DNA of 64,000 nucleotides from Trichocoleus sp. (GTDB lineage: Bacteria; Cyanobacteriota; Cyanobacteriia; Elainellales; Elainellaceae), in the NCBI GenBank assembly GCA_036702865.1, contig DATNQD010000063.1, positions 62,001 through 126,000 of the forward strand, written 5' to 3'. The notes below the pieces were generated by a model, which ran no database searches, was not told the origin of the DNA, and was given only the letters and a program-made list of their open reading frames with translations. Shown here in pieces: positions 1-8,247 of this stretch (its first letter is position 1; each line of letters starts with the position of its first letter). The position numbers and the translations under genes were made by a program.

Positions 1-65
1 TCTGCCTTCCCAAAACTTATGTCAGCTTGCAGCAACAGTTGGCGGAAATGATCAAAATTTTATGA
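1..65 (+). CDS. 3' end of an unidentified gene (partial)
   Basis: The frame starting at base 3 stays open from the left edge to a TGA at 63-65 and encodes about 20 C-terminal residues. They look like an amphipathic helix rich in Leu, Gln and Ile. The other two + frames give less protein-like sequence. The fragment is too short to name, and its reality depends on sequence outside the window. Confidence 0.3.
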   Translation, partial: CLPKTYVSLQQQLAEMIKIL

Positions 66-118
66 TCAAGAGAGGTAAATTGATTAAGAATCTTTAAGAG
101 TGAATCAATCAGTCCAAC

Positions 119-150
119 AAAAAAGTCAGAAACCTAGATAAGCTTCTGAC
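119..150 (-). terminator. Rho-independent terminator of tRNA-Leu
   Basis: Read on the minus strand, a 7 bp stem (GTCAGAA/TTCTGAC, 125-131 with 144-150, 12 nt loop) is followed directly by six T (complement of 119-124). It lies about 38 bases past the 3' end of tRNA-Leu, in the right orientation to end that transcript. Confidence 0.75.
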
Positions 151-187
151 CATTTGAAGATTTAATCTTCAGATTAATTTTTGCTGA

Positions 188-271
188 TGCGGAACCCGGG
201 ACTTGAACCCGGAAGTCTTTGCAGACACTAGAACCTGAATCTAGCGCGTCTACCAATTCCGCCAGTTCCGC
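188..271 (-). tRNA. tRNA-Leu (CAG anticodon)
   Basis: An 84 nt class II tRNA is seen on the minus strand. The 7 bp acceptor stem (GCGGAAC/GTTCCGC) has discriminator A at 188. The anticodon stem is CTAGA/TCTAG around a seven-base loop TTCAGGT, giving anticodon CAG, which reads CUG leucine codons. A long variable arm and a standard T arm with GTTCAAGTC are present. CCA is not encoded, as is common in cyanobacteria. Confidence 0.95.
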
Positions 272-523
272 TGGCTTTTCTCGAACTTTGAGCGAAAATA
301 AAGGTTGTTTCGCATCTCAGCCGCGATTTCTAATCTTGCCGCAAATTCCCCGATTCGTCAACTGGCGAGATTAAGATTTTGCTGATAGAAGAAACAAATT
401 TGATATTTACGCTTTGCAAATGTTCAAACGCTCATTACACTCGTTCTGGACAATCTGAAACTTTCCGGTAGAATCAGTACCAAATTTGAAGACGATACAG
501 CTGAAAACTGTACTCACTAGGTT

Positions 524-1912
524 TTGGAGGATAGAGCCATCACTTCCATTCTCAACATATCAAGCCCCTACTCTCCGCCAGAGGAAGATAAGTCCGTGCT
601 GCAAATCTGGGGAAGACATTCGCTTCAAGGTGAAGTCCGAATTAGCGGTGCGAAAAACTCGGCGTTAGTCATCCTGGCAGGTGCGTTACTGTGCCCTGGA
701 GATTGCCGCATTCGTAATGTTCCCTCGCTGGTCGATGTCGATCGCATGGGGGAAATTTTGTCGGCCTTGGGCGTTAAGCTTGAGCGTCATGGTGAAGTAC
801 TTGAGATTAATGCCAGCCATATTGAGCAGTCGAAAGCTCCTTATGAGTTAGTCAGCCAACTGCGAGCGAGCTTCTTTGTAATCGGTCCGCTATTGGCAAG
901 ATTAGGGGTGGCGCGAGTGCCCCTGCCAGGGGGTTGTGCGATCGGGGCACGTCCCGTCGATCTGCATGTCCGGGGGCTACAGGCAATGGGTGCAGATGTT
1001 CAAATTGATCATGGGACAGTCTACGCTTCCGTTAAAGGAAATAAGCGAAGACTTCAGGGTGCCAAGATCTACCTTGACTGTCCCAGTGTGGGTGCGACGG
1101 AAACCCTGATGATGGCAGCAACCCTGGCGGAAGGTGAAACGATTCTTGAGAATGCGGCTCAAGAACCAGAAGTGGTTGATCTGGCAAACTTCTGTTGCTC
1201 AATGGGGGCAAAAATTCAGGGAGCTGGAACCAATACAATTGTCATTTCTGGCGTTCCTAGCTTGCATTCCACTGAGTACAGCATTGTGCCCGATCGGATT
1301 GAAGCCGGAACGTTCCTAGTAGCGGGGGCAATCACTCAGTCTGAAATCAGCTTATTCCCAGTCGTGCCTGACCATCTGACCGCAGTCCTGGCAAAGTTGC
1401 GGAGTACAGGGGCAGAAGTGATCACGGAAGCAGCCGATCGCTTGCGAATCATTCCCAGTCGCCAGTCGGTTGCCACAGACATCAAAACGATGCCGTTCCC
1501 CGGTTTCCCCACCGATATGCAGGCACAGTTTATGGCTCTGCTAACGCTGAGTGAAGGCAACAGTATCGTCACAGAAACGGTTTTTGAGAACCGCCTGCGG
1601 CACGTTGCGGAGCTAAACCGCATGGGGGCTGACATTCGCGTCAAAGGCAATCATGCGATCGTTCGCGGTGTGCCAAAACTTTCTGGTGCGCCTGTTGTTG
1701 CAACTGACCTCAGAGCCTCTGCGGCGCTGGTGTTGGCTGGTTTGGCAGCAGAAGGAATGACTACGATTCAGGGGCTACATCACCTCGATCGGGGCTACGA
1801 CAACCTGGAAGGAAAGCTGCTGGGCTTAGGCGCAAAAATACAGCGAATTCGGGGTGAAGAGTTGCCATCTCAAGGGACGCCTGTTGAGCCTGCTCCTGTT
1901 GGAACGCCCTAA
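524..1912 (+). CDS. murA: UDP-N-acetylglucosamine 1-carboxyvinyltransferase MurA
   Basis: MurA transfers enolpyruvate from PEP to UDP-GlcNAc, the first committed step of peptidoglycan synthesis, in the cytoplasm. The 462-residue product has the EPSP-synthase fold throughout. The N-terminal signature is [10 protein letters not shown] near residue 41. The catalytic loop [15 protein letters not shown] carries the PEP-reactive cysteine at Cys138, which is also the fosfomycin target. The TTG at 524 is the longest start. A GTG at 596 (residue 25, before LQIWGRH) follows GAGGA at 581-585 with good spacing and is a serious alternative. The gene stands alone between tRNA-Leu and a convergent oxidoreductase. 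Length and motifs are normal for the family. Confidence 0.96.
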   Translation: MEDRAITSILNISSPYSPPEEDKSVLQIWGRHSLQGEVRISGAKNSALVILAGALLCPGDCRIRNVPSLVDVDRMGEILSALGVKLERHGEVLEINASHIEQSKAPYELVSQLRASFFVIGPLLARLGVARVPLPGGCAIGARPVDLHVRGLQAMGADVQIDHGTVYASVKGNKRRLQGAKIYLDCPSVGATETLMMAATLAEGETILENAAQEPEVVDLANFCCSMGAKIQGAGTNTIVISGVPSLHSTEYSIVPDRIEAGTFLVAGAITQSEISLFPVVPDHLTAVLAKLRSTGAEVITEAADRLRIIPSRQSVATDIKTMPFPGFPTDMQAQFMALLTLSEGNSIVTETVFENRLRHVAELNRMGADIRVKGNHAIVRGVPKLSGAPVVATDLRASAALVLAGLAAEGMTTIQGLHHLDRGYDNLEGKLLGLGAKIQRIRGEELPSQGTPVEPAPVGTP

Positions 1913-1933
1913 GTATGGCTGATTTGTAACGAG

Positions 1934-2048
1934 TGATTGGTAATTGGTGATTGGTAGTCGCAACTGGAAACTGTGGTCGTCCTGTCTGTTCGGCAACATG
2001 TTTCCAACTCGATTCAAGAGGCTCCTCTCTAACTCGTTACCAATTACC
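1934..2048. repeat. Heptamer-phased repeat and distant inverted repeat between murA and the oxidoreductase gene
   Basis: Three tandem heptamers of the form T(G/A)ATTGG lie at 1934-1954. GGTAATTGG at 1939-1947 is the inverse of CCAATTACC at 2040-2048, about 90 bases away, next to an AACGAG/CTCGTT pair. This fills the gap between two convergent genes. It resembles the short tandemly repeated heptamers (STRR) known in filamentous cyanobacteria. No function is shown. Confidence 0.5.
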
Positions 2049-2072
2049 TTCTAGCCAATTTCCCAACCCGCT

Positions 2073-3071
2073 TTATTCCATCGTCAGAACTAACTTTCCA
2101 GTCATTGAACCTGTTTCGAGCAAACGGTGAGCTGATGCTGCTTCAACCAGGGGAAATGTCTGATGCAGGTGAATCCTAATTTCTCCTTGGTCAATTAACC
2201 GAGCGCACTGCTGCAAAATTTTTGCCTGATCCTGCTGGGCTTGAACCATCCCTTTGAGCATGGGAGTGAGCATCAATTCGTAGCTAACCCGTAGGTTTCG
2301 ATCGCGGGCTGTTTTCCAGTCTGTTTGAGCATCGGCAGCCAAAATTGTCACAACATCGCCATAGACAGCAGTTTGGGCAAAGCTTTGGGAGAGAACAGAG
2401 CTGCCTACCGTATCAAATGTCAGGTCTACCCCTGCTCCATCTGTCCAGTCTAGAATGGCTTGAACAGGGTCAGTTTGACGGTAGAAAATGGTGTGATCTG
2501 CGCCAAGTTGCTGAGCAAAGCGAGCTTTTTCTGCTGAACTAACCGTTGTGCAGACAGTCGCTCCGGCAAGTTTGGCAAGCTGAATTGCCACATGACCCAC
2601 TCCGCCCGTCCCAGCATGGATGAGTACGGTTCGTCCGGCTTCTAAACGGGCACGATCGTACAGCGCTTCCCAGGCAGTAATCAGCACGAGTGGTGCGGCG
2701 GCGGCTTCAGCAAAACTAATGGATGTTGGCTTACGAGCCACAAATCGCTCATCAACGACAATATACTCAGCGTAATTGCCCGAATGCCCACCTAGCCCAC
2801 CCTGGCAAAAGTAGACAGCATCCCCGGCTTGAAACTGCTGTACCCCAGAACCGATTGCTTCTATCACACCCGCCCCATCACAGCCTAAAATTGCGGGCAT
2901 TTGATCTGGATAAAATGTGCCGCGTTGACGAAGCTTCGTGTCGATTGGGTTAATTCCGGCGGCTTTGAGGCGAATCAGCAAATCTCGATCCCGCTGGATT
3001 TGAGGCGGCGGTACGTCATGAATCTGCAATACTTCGGGACTGCCTGTCGCAGTCATTAAGACGGCTTTCAC
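2073..3071 (-). CDS. Zinc-independent quinone oxidoreductase (MDR superfamily)
   Basis: This is a 332-residue medium-chain dehydrogenase/reductase of the QOR type, expected to reduce quinones or enals with NADPH. The N-terminal GroES-like half has GCDGAGVIEAIGSGV. The Rossmann half has the dinucleotide motif AGTGGVGHVAIQLAKLAGA and the family's TFDTVG segment. The structural-zinc Cys cluster of alcohol dehydrogenases is absent. The frame is open further upstream, but a start at 3251 would overlap fumC by 27 bases. GTG at 3071 (VKAVLMTATGSPEVLQ) matches the family N-terminus and has GAGAGA just upstream. It is divergent from fumC and convergent with murA. The substrate is unknown. Confidence 0.85.
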   Translation of the reverse strand: MKAVLMTATGSPEVLQIHDVPPPQIQRDRDLLIRLKAAGINPIDTKLRQRGTFYPDQMPAILGCDGAGVIEAIGSGVQQFQAGDAVYFCQGGLGGHSGNYAEYIVVDERFVARKPTSISFAEAAAAPLVLITAWEALYDRARLEAGRTVLIHAGTGGVGHVAIQLAKLAGATVCTTVSSAEKARFAQQLGADHTIFYRQTDPVQAILDWTDGAGVDLTFDTVGSSVLSQSFAQTAVYGDVVTILAADAQTDWKTARDRNLRVSYELMLTPMLKGMVQAQQDQAKILQQCARLIDQGEIRIHLHQTFPLVEAASAHRLLETGSMTGKLVLTME

Positions 3072-3118
3072 AGTTTTTCTCTCACTCGTTATTATCAGCA
3101 TACCGGAGTTGTTTGGTA

Positions 3119-3153
3119 GGAGATCGGAGATCAGGGATCGGAGTAAGGCATCG
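3119..3153. repeat. Heptamer-phased intergenic repeat
   Basis: GGAGATC occurs twice in perfect tandem (3119-3132), followed by three degenerate heptamers (AGGGATC and relatives) to 3153. The array sits between the divergent oxidoreductase and fumC genes. It belongs with the other heptamer-phased tracts described in the findings. Confidence 0.5.
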
Positions 3154-3230
3154 GACAAATCTCTAAACCGATCGATTTGAACGAGTGCAGCCAAGCTTCT
3201 AAAATTGAAAGCTGACTCTGGAGGATGCTT

Positions 3231-4640
3231 ATGTCTGCTGCCAATTCTCAAACACGCCTTGAAACAGACAGCATGGGAGCGATCGAAGTCCCTATTGATT
3301 GCTATTGGGGAGCACAGACACAGCGATCCTTGCGCTACTTTGCGATCGGGGACGATGTCATGCCCCGAGAGATGATTCGGGCGATCGGAATTCTCAAGCG
3401 ATCGGCAGCAGTGGTGAATCGGGCATTGGGAAAGCTTGCTGCAGAAAAAGCAAATTTAATGATTCAGGCAGCAGATGAAGTGATTGCGGGTGAACTTGAT
3501 GACCATTTTCCGCTGCGAATCTGGCAGACGGGCAGCGGTACGCAGACCAATATGAACGCTAACGAAGTGATTGCCAATCGGGCGATCGAACTGGCAGGAG
3601 GAGTTCTGGGCAGTAAACAGCCAGTTCACCCCAATGATCACGTTAATTTATCGCAGTCCTCGAATGATACTTTTCCAACCGCAATGCATATTGCAGCCGT
3701 GGAAGAAATTGTGCATCGGTTAATCCCGGCAGTGCAGCAGTTGCGCGATGCGTTGGCAGACAAGGCGGAGGCGTTTCAAGCAATTATCAAAATCGGGCGT
3801 ACCCACTTAATGGATGCTGTGCCACTGACACTGGGACAGGAATTCGGCGGTTATGTCTCGCAGCTTGACAAAGATTTAGTCAGAATTGAAGCTGCTTTGG
3901 CTGATCTGTATGAATTAGCGATCGGCGGCACAGCCGTTGGTACAGGTTTGAACACTCACCCAGAATTTGCTGATCGAGTCGCAGCCGAAATTGCTGAGCT
4001 CACCCAGTTACCCTTTGTCTCTGCCCCAGATAAATTTGCAGCGCTTGCAGCCCATGATGCGATCGTCATGTCGAGCGGCACACTCAAAACGCTTGCCTGT
4101 TCTCTAATGAAAATTGCCAATGATATTCGGTGGTTAGGGTCAGGTCCACGCTGTGGCTTAGGCGAGTTGCAGTTGCCGGAAAATGAACCGGGATCATCAA
4201 TCATGCCGGGAAAAGTTAACCCAACCCAATGTGAAGCGATGACCATGGTTTGTGCTCAGGTCATTGGTAACGATACAGCGATTGGCATTGCTGGAAGTCA
4301 GGGCAACTTTGAACTCAATGTGTTCAAGCCCATGCTGATTTTTAATTTGCTCAATTCGATTCGGCTGCTGTCCGGAGCCTGCACCATGTTCACGGCTCAT
4401 CTGGTGGTGGGAATTCAGCCTAATCGCGATCGAATTGATTATTTCCTCACAAACTCTCTGATGCTTGTCACAGCTTTGAATCCGCATATTGGTTACGATG
4501 CGGCGGCTAAGGTTGCCAAAAAAGCTTTTGCAGAAGGTAAAACGCTGCGTGAAGCCTGCGTCGAACTTGGGTTTTTATCGGCAGAGGCGTTCGATCGATT
4601 GGTGCGCCCAGCGGAGATGATTTCACCTGAGAAGGGATAG
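3231..4640 (+). CDS. fumC: Class II fumarate hydratase FumC
   Basis: FumC interconverts fumarate and malate and recycles fumarate from purine and arginine synthesis in cyanobacteria. The 469-residue product carries the fumarase/aspartase signature [11 protein letters not shown] near residue 321, which holds the catalytic mobile loop. It also has [14 protein letters not shown] and the [13 protein letters not shown] substrate-binding segments. An ATG at 3225 is in frame, but GGAGG at 3220-3224 is correctly spaced only for the ATG at 3231. The gene is transcribed alone, divergent from the quinone oxidoreductase. The length is typical of oxygen-stable class II enzymes. Confidence 0.96.
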   Translation: MSAANSQTRLETDSMGAIEVPIDCYWGAQTQRSLRYFAIGDDVMPREMIRAIGILKRSAAVVNRALGKLAAEKANLMIQAADEVIAGELDDHFPLRIWQTGSGTQTNMNANEVIANRAIELAGGVLGSKQPVHPNDHVNLSQSSNDTFPTAMHIAAVEEIVHRLIPAVQQLRDALADKAEAFQAIIKIGRTHLMDAVPLTLGQEFGGYVSQLDKDLVRIEAALADLYELAIGGTAVGTGLNTHPEFADRVAAEIAELTQLPFVSAPDKFAALAAHDAIVMSSGTLKTLACSLMKIANDIRWLGSGPRCGLGELQLPENEPGSSIMPGKVNPTQCEAMTMVCAQVIGNDTAIGIAGSQGNFELNVFKPMLIFNLLNSIRLLSGACTMFTAHLVVGIQPNRDRIDYFLTNSLMLVTALNPHIGYDAAAKVAKKAFAEGKTLREACVELGFLSAEAFDRLVRPAEMISPEKG

Positions 4641-4823
4641 GATAAATAAGCAATTAAACTTAGGCTTTGAACAATTTGTGAGACGATAGACGTTGGACTT
4701 TTAGCAGCCCTGATCTGATCCACTGGTTTGACGGTGATTAAGCCTGTTCTGAACCCTCTCGATCAATCCTCCTGCCTCATGTAACATTGATCCCCTGCCT
4801 CGTTCACTCCTTCTCCCAGACTT

Positions 4824-6008
4824 ATGACTTTATCGACTGGAGCAACGCTACAAAACGGCAAGTATCTGGTTCAGGCAATTCTGAGTCGAAGTGATTTTGG
4901 GCTAACTTACCGGGCAAGGCATACTTATCTTGACCAGACGGTAATTCTGCAAAGCTTGAATGAGGTAACTCAGGAGCGATCGGATTTTACTCAATTGCGG
5001 CAGCAGTTTGCGACTGGAGCGAGGCAGCTTGCTAAATATCCAGCAAATCATCCGCTCAGAGCCCTAGACTACTTTGAAGAAAATGGGTTGCCCTTCGTGG
5101 TGCTGCAATTTGTGGCAGAGCAAGCCCCAAAATTAAGCGATTGGTTTAATTTGCCGCTGGAACCATCCACCCCGACAAACGGAGAAACCCCGGCAGCAGC
5201 TCCATTATCTGAAGCTCCAAGAGAACTATTAACCTCTCAGCCTCCCCTAAATGAGACGGTTCGCCCAGAGGTAACTAAGCAAGTTGTCTCGCCCGAACCC
5301 ATCTTTGTTTCCATTCCGCCGATCGATTCGGGCGCTCATCCAAATCCGGTTGTCTCTACCAATGGTTGTGCTGTTTCACCCAGTCCGCGTCAAAAGCGAC
5401 GGTTTGCATCGCCCTCTTTGTTAATCGTGACAGCCTTGATTGGTGCATCGGTTGGGGCTGGTATGGGGTTAGCATTACGGCTTCAGCCTAAATCTCAGTC
5501 TGGCGAAGCGGCGCTTGATCTCAGGCATGGCTTATTTACGCGAGAACAGTCTTTCCCTTCTGAGTCAGACTGGCCGATTTCTGAAACGCCTGCTCCCGTA
5601 GCTCCCCCAGCACAAGCATCCGAACGCCCAAACCCTTCAACAAATTCAGCGTTTAGCAGCGGTACATTTGATGCTCAACCCTTCCCGACGCAGCAATATT
5701 ATCCACCCGCCTCACTGAATCCTGCCCCTGCCCTGGAAACACCGGATAGTGGAACGATCGCCCCACCCGAAACGCAGCGCAAGACCCAAACTCAAGACAG
5801 TTTGCCAGATCCAGCGATCGAGAAACCCCTAACCTCTGCTCCAACCATTGACACAGCTCCTCCTATCGCTCAGCCTCGTGCCGTTCCTGTGGCTCCTGCC
5901 CCTGCGCCTGCTCCGGTCGCACCTCCCCCTGCCCCGGTGATTGAAGCTCCTGCTCCTGCTGCGCCTGCTGAAGCGCCAATTCGCAAGCCTCGTGTAATCG
6001 ACCAGTAA
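4824..6008 (+). CDS. Membrane-anchored protein with kinase N-lobe remnant and Pro-rich tail
   Basis: Residues 1-110 resemble the N-lobe of a cyanobacterial Ser/Thr protein kinase: a degenerate glycine loop (LSRSDFGLTYRARH), then TVILQSLNE, where the usual catalytic Lys of the VxIK strand is Gln43. The helix and hinge segment follow (DYFEENGLPFVVLQFV). The C-lobe with HRD and DFG motifs is absent, so it cannot be an active kinase of normal architecture. A Pro/Ser-rich linker leads to one membrane segment at about 193-218 (LLIVTALIGASVGAGMGLAL). A long Pro/Ala-rich tail (about 240-394) follows. It is possibly a scaffold or signalling pseudokinase. No partner gene is adjacent. Confidence 0.7.
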   Translation: MTLSTGATLQNGKYLVQAILSRSDFGLTYRARHTYLDQTVILQSLNEVTQERSDFTQLRQQFATGARQLAKYPANHPLRALDYFEENGLPFVVLQFVAEQAPKLSDWFNLPLEPSTPTNGETPAAAPLSEAPRELLTSQPPLNETVRPEVTKQVVSPEPIFVSIPPIDSGAHPNPVVSTNGCAVSPSPRQKRRFASPSLLIVTALIGASVGAGMGLALRLQPKSQSGEAALDLRHGLFTREQSFPSESDWPISETPAPVAPPAQASERPNPSTNSAFSSGTFDAQPFPTQQYYPPASLNPAPALETPDSGTIAPPETQRKTQTQDSLPDPAIEKPLTSAPTIDTAPPIAQPRAVPVAPAPAPAPVAPPPAPVIEAPAPAAPAEAPIRKPRVIDQ

Positions 6009-6303
6009 GCGAATGGACGGGTTTGCTCAATCAAGGTCTACTGCTCCTGACTTTGATCCCAGATGACAGAACCTGAACCTTCATCGGGCTGCTGCAACGT
6101 TCTACTTTCAGCATGGAGGCAATGGTGGATCAAAGGCTGGGCTAGAATCGAGGAGATAGAGCAGTTGTCACAGTCACAAGGCTTGAGGCACATTACTGTT
6201 TGCTCCGAACCCTTGTCCCCCCATATTCATTACCTGCGTTAAAAGCCCGATCGCGATCTGCTTTTTGCTTCACTACTAATGTTGCTTCCACACCGAAATT
6301 ACT

Positions 6304-6687
6304 ATGACAGCTTCCGAACTTCACCGCCCCTCATCGTCCGAGCCTGAACAGGATGCCTTAACACAGCCCCACAACCATGATCATCCCCATTTGGAAGAAA
6401 CAACTCATCATGCCCATGTTCATAGTGCTGAGTCGTTACGGCGTGTAGTCAACCGTCTCTCTCGCATTGAAGGACATATTCGCGGGATCAAAATGATGGT
6501 GCAGGAAAATCGTGCCTGTCCCGATGTACTGGTACAGATTGCGGCAGTTCGCGGCGCACTCGATCGCGTTTCTCGATTGATCTTAGATGAACATCTGACA
6601 GAGTGTATTGCCCGTGCTGCTAAGGAAGGCAACATTGCCGAAGAGATCGAAGAACTAAAATCAGCCCTCGATCGCTTCTTACCTTAA
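6304..6687 (+). CDS. CsoR/RcnR-family metal-sensing repressor, InrS-like
   Basis: This 127-residue all-helical DUF156 protein should act as a tetrameric DNA-binding repressor released by metal. RRVVNRLSRIEGHIRGIKMMV is diagnostic. Candidate metal ligands are His40 (HVHS), Cys72 (NRACPDV), and His97 with Cys101 (DEHLTEC). This H-C-H-C pattern matches cyanobacterial nickel sensor InrS rather than copper CsoR. The N-terminus has an unusually His-rich stretch (eight His between residues 23 and 40), which could buffer or bind metal. No exporter gene is adjacent, so its target lies elsewhere. The metal assignment is inferred from the ligand pattern. Confidence 0.85.
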   Translation: MTASELHRPSSSEPEQDALTQPHNHDHPHLEETTHHAHVHSAESLRRVVNRLSRIEGHIRGIKMMVQENRACPDVLVQIAAVRGALDRVSRLILDEHLTECIARAAKEGNIAEEIEELKSALDRFLP

Positions 6688-6739
6688 TTTATTTGTCCAC
6701 TGGTTGCTAACTAACCCGTGTGCCTGAATCGCAGCAGGT

Positions 6740-7039
6740 TTAGCAGTAAGGACGAATGTCTTCGCCGCATTCATCGGCTAGATAGCAAAGTGCCCGAAAC
6801 CGCAGTGCCACAACCTCCTCGTAGAGTGGGTTTAATTTGCAGAGGGGCGGAATATGAAGCAAGGTATGACCAAAGAATTTGATATCTCGCTCAAACGGGC
6901 ACTGTGGCGGGATTAGTTTTGCGAGTTTGCGAGCCGTTTGGGGATCACGAACCTGGAAACGATCTACCCATAGACGGATAGGCTGAAGCAGGGTGAATCG
7001 GCAAGAATGATTAGAATGAATTACGGATGAGGTGTGCAT
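6740..7039 (-). CDS. Mo-dependent nitrogenase C-terminal-domain family protein
   Basis: This 99-residue soluble protein belongs to the small cyanobacterial family that databases call Mo-dependent nitrogenase C-terminus. It carries IPPQCPFERDI, FGHTLLHIPPLCKLNPLYEEVV and RFRALCYLADECGEDI, with four conserved Cys. Members occur both near nif genes and in non-diazotrophs. No nif gene is present in this window. The function is unknown and the family name does not prove a role in nitrogen fixation. ATG at 7039 is the start. Confidence 0.8.
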   Translation of the reverse strand: MHTSSVIHSNHSCRFTLLQPIRLWVDRFQVRDPQTARKLAKLIPPQCPFERDIKFFGHTLLHIPPLCKLNPLYEEVVALRFRALCYLADECGEDIRPYC

Positions 7040-7227
7040 TATTTCACCTTGTTTTTGTCATCAATGACGATCGATGCAAATTAAAAGTTTGCTGTAGAGC
7101 GATGAAGATCGATCGTCGGTGCAGTGGTTAAGCTAGATGCTTCCAGCATAGTTACGGAATCTGAGACTTTGGTTAAAGGAAGTGAGAACCTTGCTCAGTT
7201 TTCCCTAAAGCCCCAGTGAAATCTCAG

Positions 7228-7878
7228 TTATTTTACCCACTCATTGAGAGAGTGATGGGCTTGTGGTGGAAACTTCAACGGACTTTTCCGACGAGATAAG
7301 TATTGGTTGAGAGCATAGGACATATCAGCACGAGTCATTGGACTGAGGGGATCAATTCGCTGTTCCTGACGAATGTTGATAAATCCTTCAGCCAGGGCTG
7401 TTGCCATCGGCTTCCTTGCCCACGCCGGAATTTGAGCAGCATCAGGGTACTTTGCCAAAATCTCTGTGACAGTTGGTTCAGAGAACTGAAAGATTCCGTG
7501 TGCTTGAGCCAAAATCGAGAACGCTTCAGCACGGGTCATCCGTTGGTCTGGGAAAAACCTGCCTTGGCGATAGCCAGTCATGATGCCATTACTGAGAACA
7601 AGCTGGATATCTCGATATGCCCAATGCGTTGAAGAAACATCTTGGAGGGGGATTTCGGATGTGGGTGGTTGTTTATCGAGGTGAAAGGTTTTAACAAGAA
7701 TACTTGCCAGTTCGGCTCGGCTCAGCAAAGTGTTGGTTTCGGACAGATCTTTTGAGAAGAAACTGAGCCCAGATTTTATCCCTAAATTGACAGGATCATG
7801 CGTCGGCGCAACCTGAGCAACTGCTGCCAAACTAGACAACAGAAAGGTTAAGGATAGGGCACCAATAAATCGCTCCAT
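7228..7878 (-). CDS. Secreted S-layer homology (SLH) domain protein
   Basis: The 216-residue product starts with a signal peptide (MERFIGALSLTFLLSSLAAVAQ). It contains SLH repeats at about 45-110 (RAELASILVKTF, then VSSTHWAYRDIQLVLSNGIMTGY) and 112-200 (RMTRAEAFSILAQAH, then ARKPMATALAEGFIN and TRADMSYALNQYLSR). SLH domains bind secondary cell-wall polymers attached to peptidoglycan. There is no porin beta-barrel after the SLH region, unlike the large cyanobacterial SLH-porins, so it is probably a small periplasmic wall-binding protein. Confidence 0.8.
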   Translation of the reverse strand: MERFIGALSLTFLLSSLAAVAQVAPTHDPVNLGIKSGLSFFSKDLSETNTLLSRAELASILVKTFHLDKQPPTSEIPLQDVSSTHWAYRDIQLVLSNGIMTGYRQGRFFPDQRMTRAEAFSILAQAHGIFQFSEPTVTEILAKYPDAAQIPAWARKPMATALAEGFINIRQEQRIDPLSPMTRADMSYALNQYLSRRKSPLKFPPQAHHSLNEWVK

Positions 7879-8247
7879 CGCTCAAACCACTCCTCATAAA
7901 CCACACCAGGGATAAACAAATCCATAAAACGCAATTCGTTAAATTGTTACGTTAAAGGATAAATTGCTTATCCAATTCACTATCGGGGAGAGCATCAATC
8001 GCCCATAGTTTGGTTATGCACCAGGATAAGGAAGGACATGCTTCCCGCTGTGACACTCTCTTTGCTGTACCTAGAAGATTTCGACAAGCTTCTGATGGAA
8101 GAAACCATGATAATCATGCCACAGGTCAAGGGTGAATGTGTCACCCAATTGCGTCACCCGATCGAATGAAATGATAGATTTTTTTCAACAATAATTCTCA
8201 GTGTTTATCAGACAGCATTCAATCGTTTTTTGTTTCCTTGCTTTTAA
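7879..8247. other. Intergenic gap with one candidate 43-residue ORF
   Basis: This 369 bp gap lies between the SLH gene and the CPBP protease gene, both on the minus strand. The only coding candidate is a + strand ORF at 8038-8169 with AAGGAAGGAC immediately before its ATG. AT content rises toward 8170-8247. No RNA gene or clear terminator was seen. Confidence 0.5.

Noticed and set aside
486-668. Short ORF at the start of murA
   Set aside because: It is out of frame with murA and covers its conserved N-terminal motif.
3072-3251. N-terminal extension of the quinone oxidoreductase
   Set aside because: The extra 60 residues do not resemble the family and would overlap the divergent fumC start and a heptamer repeat.
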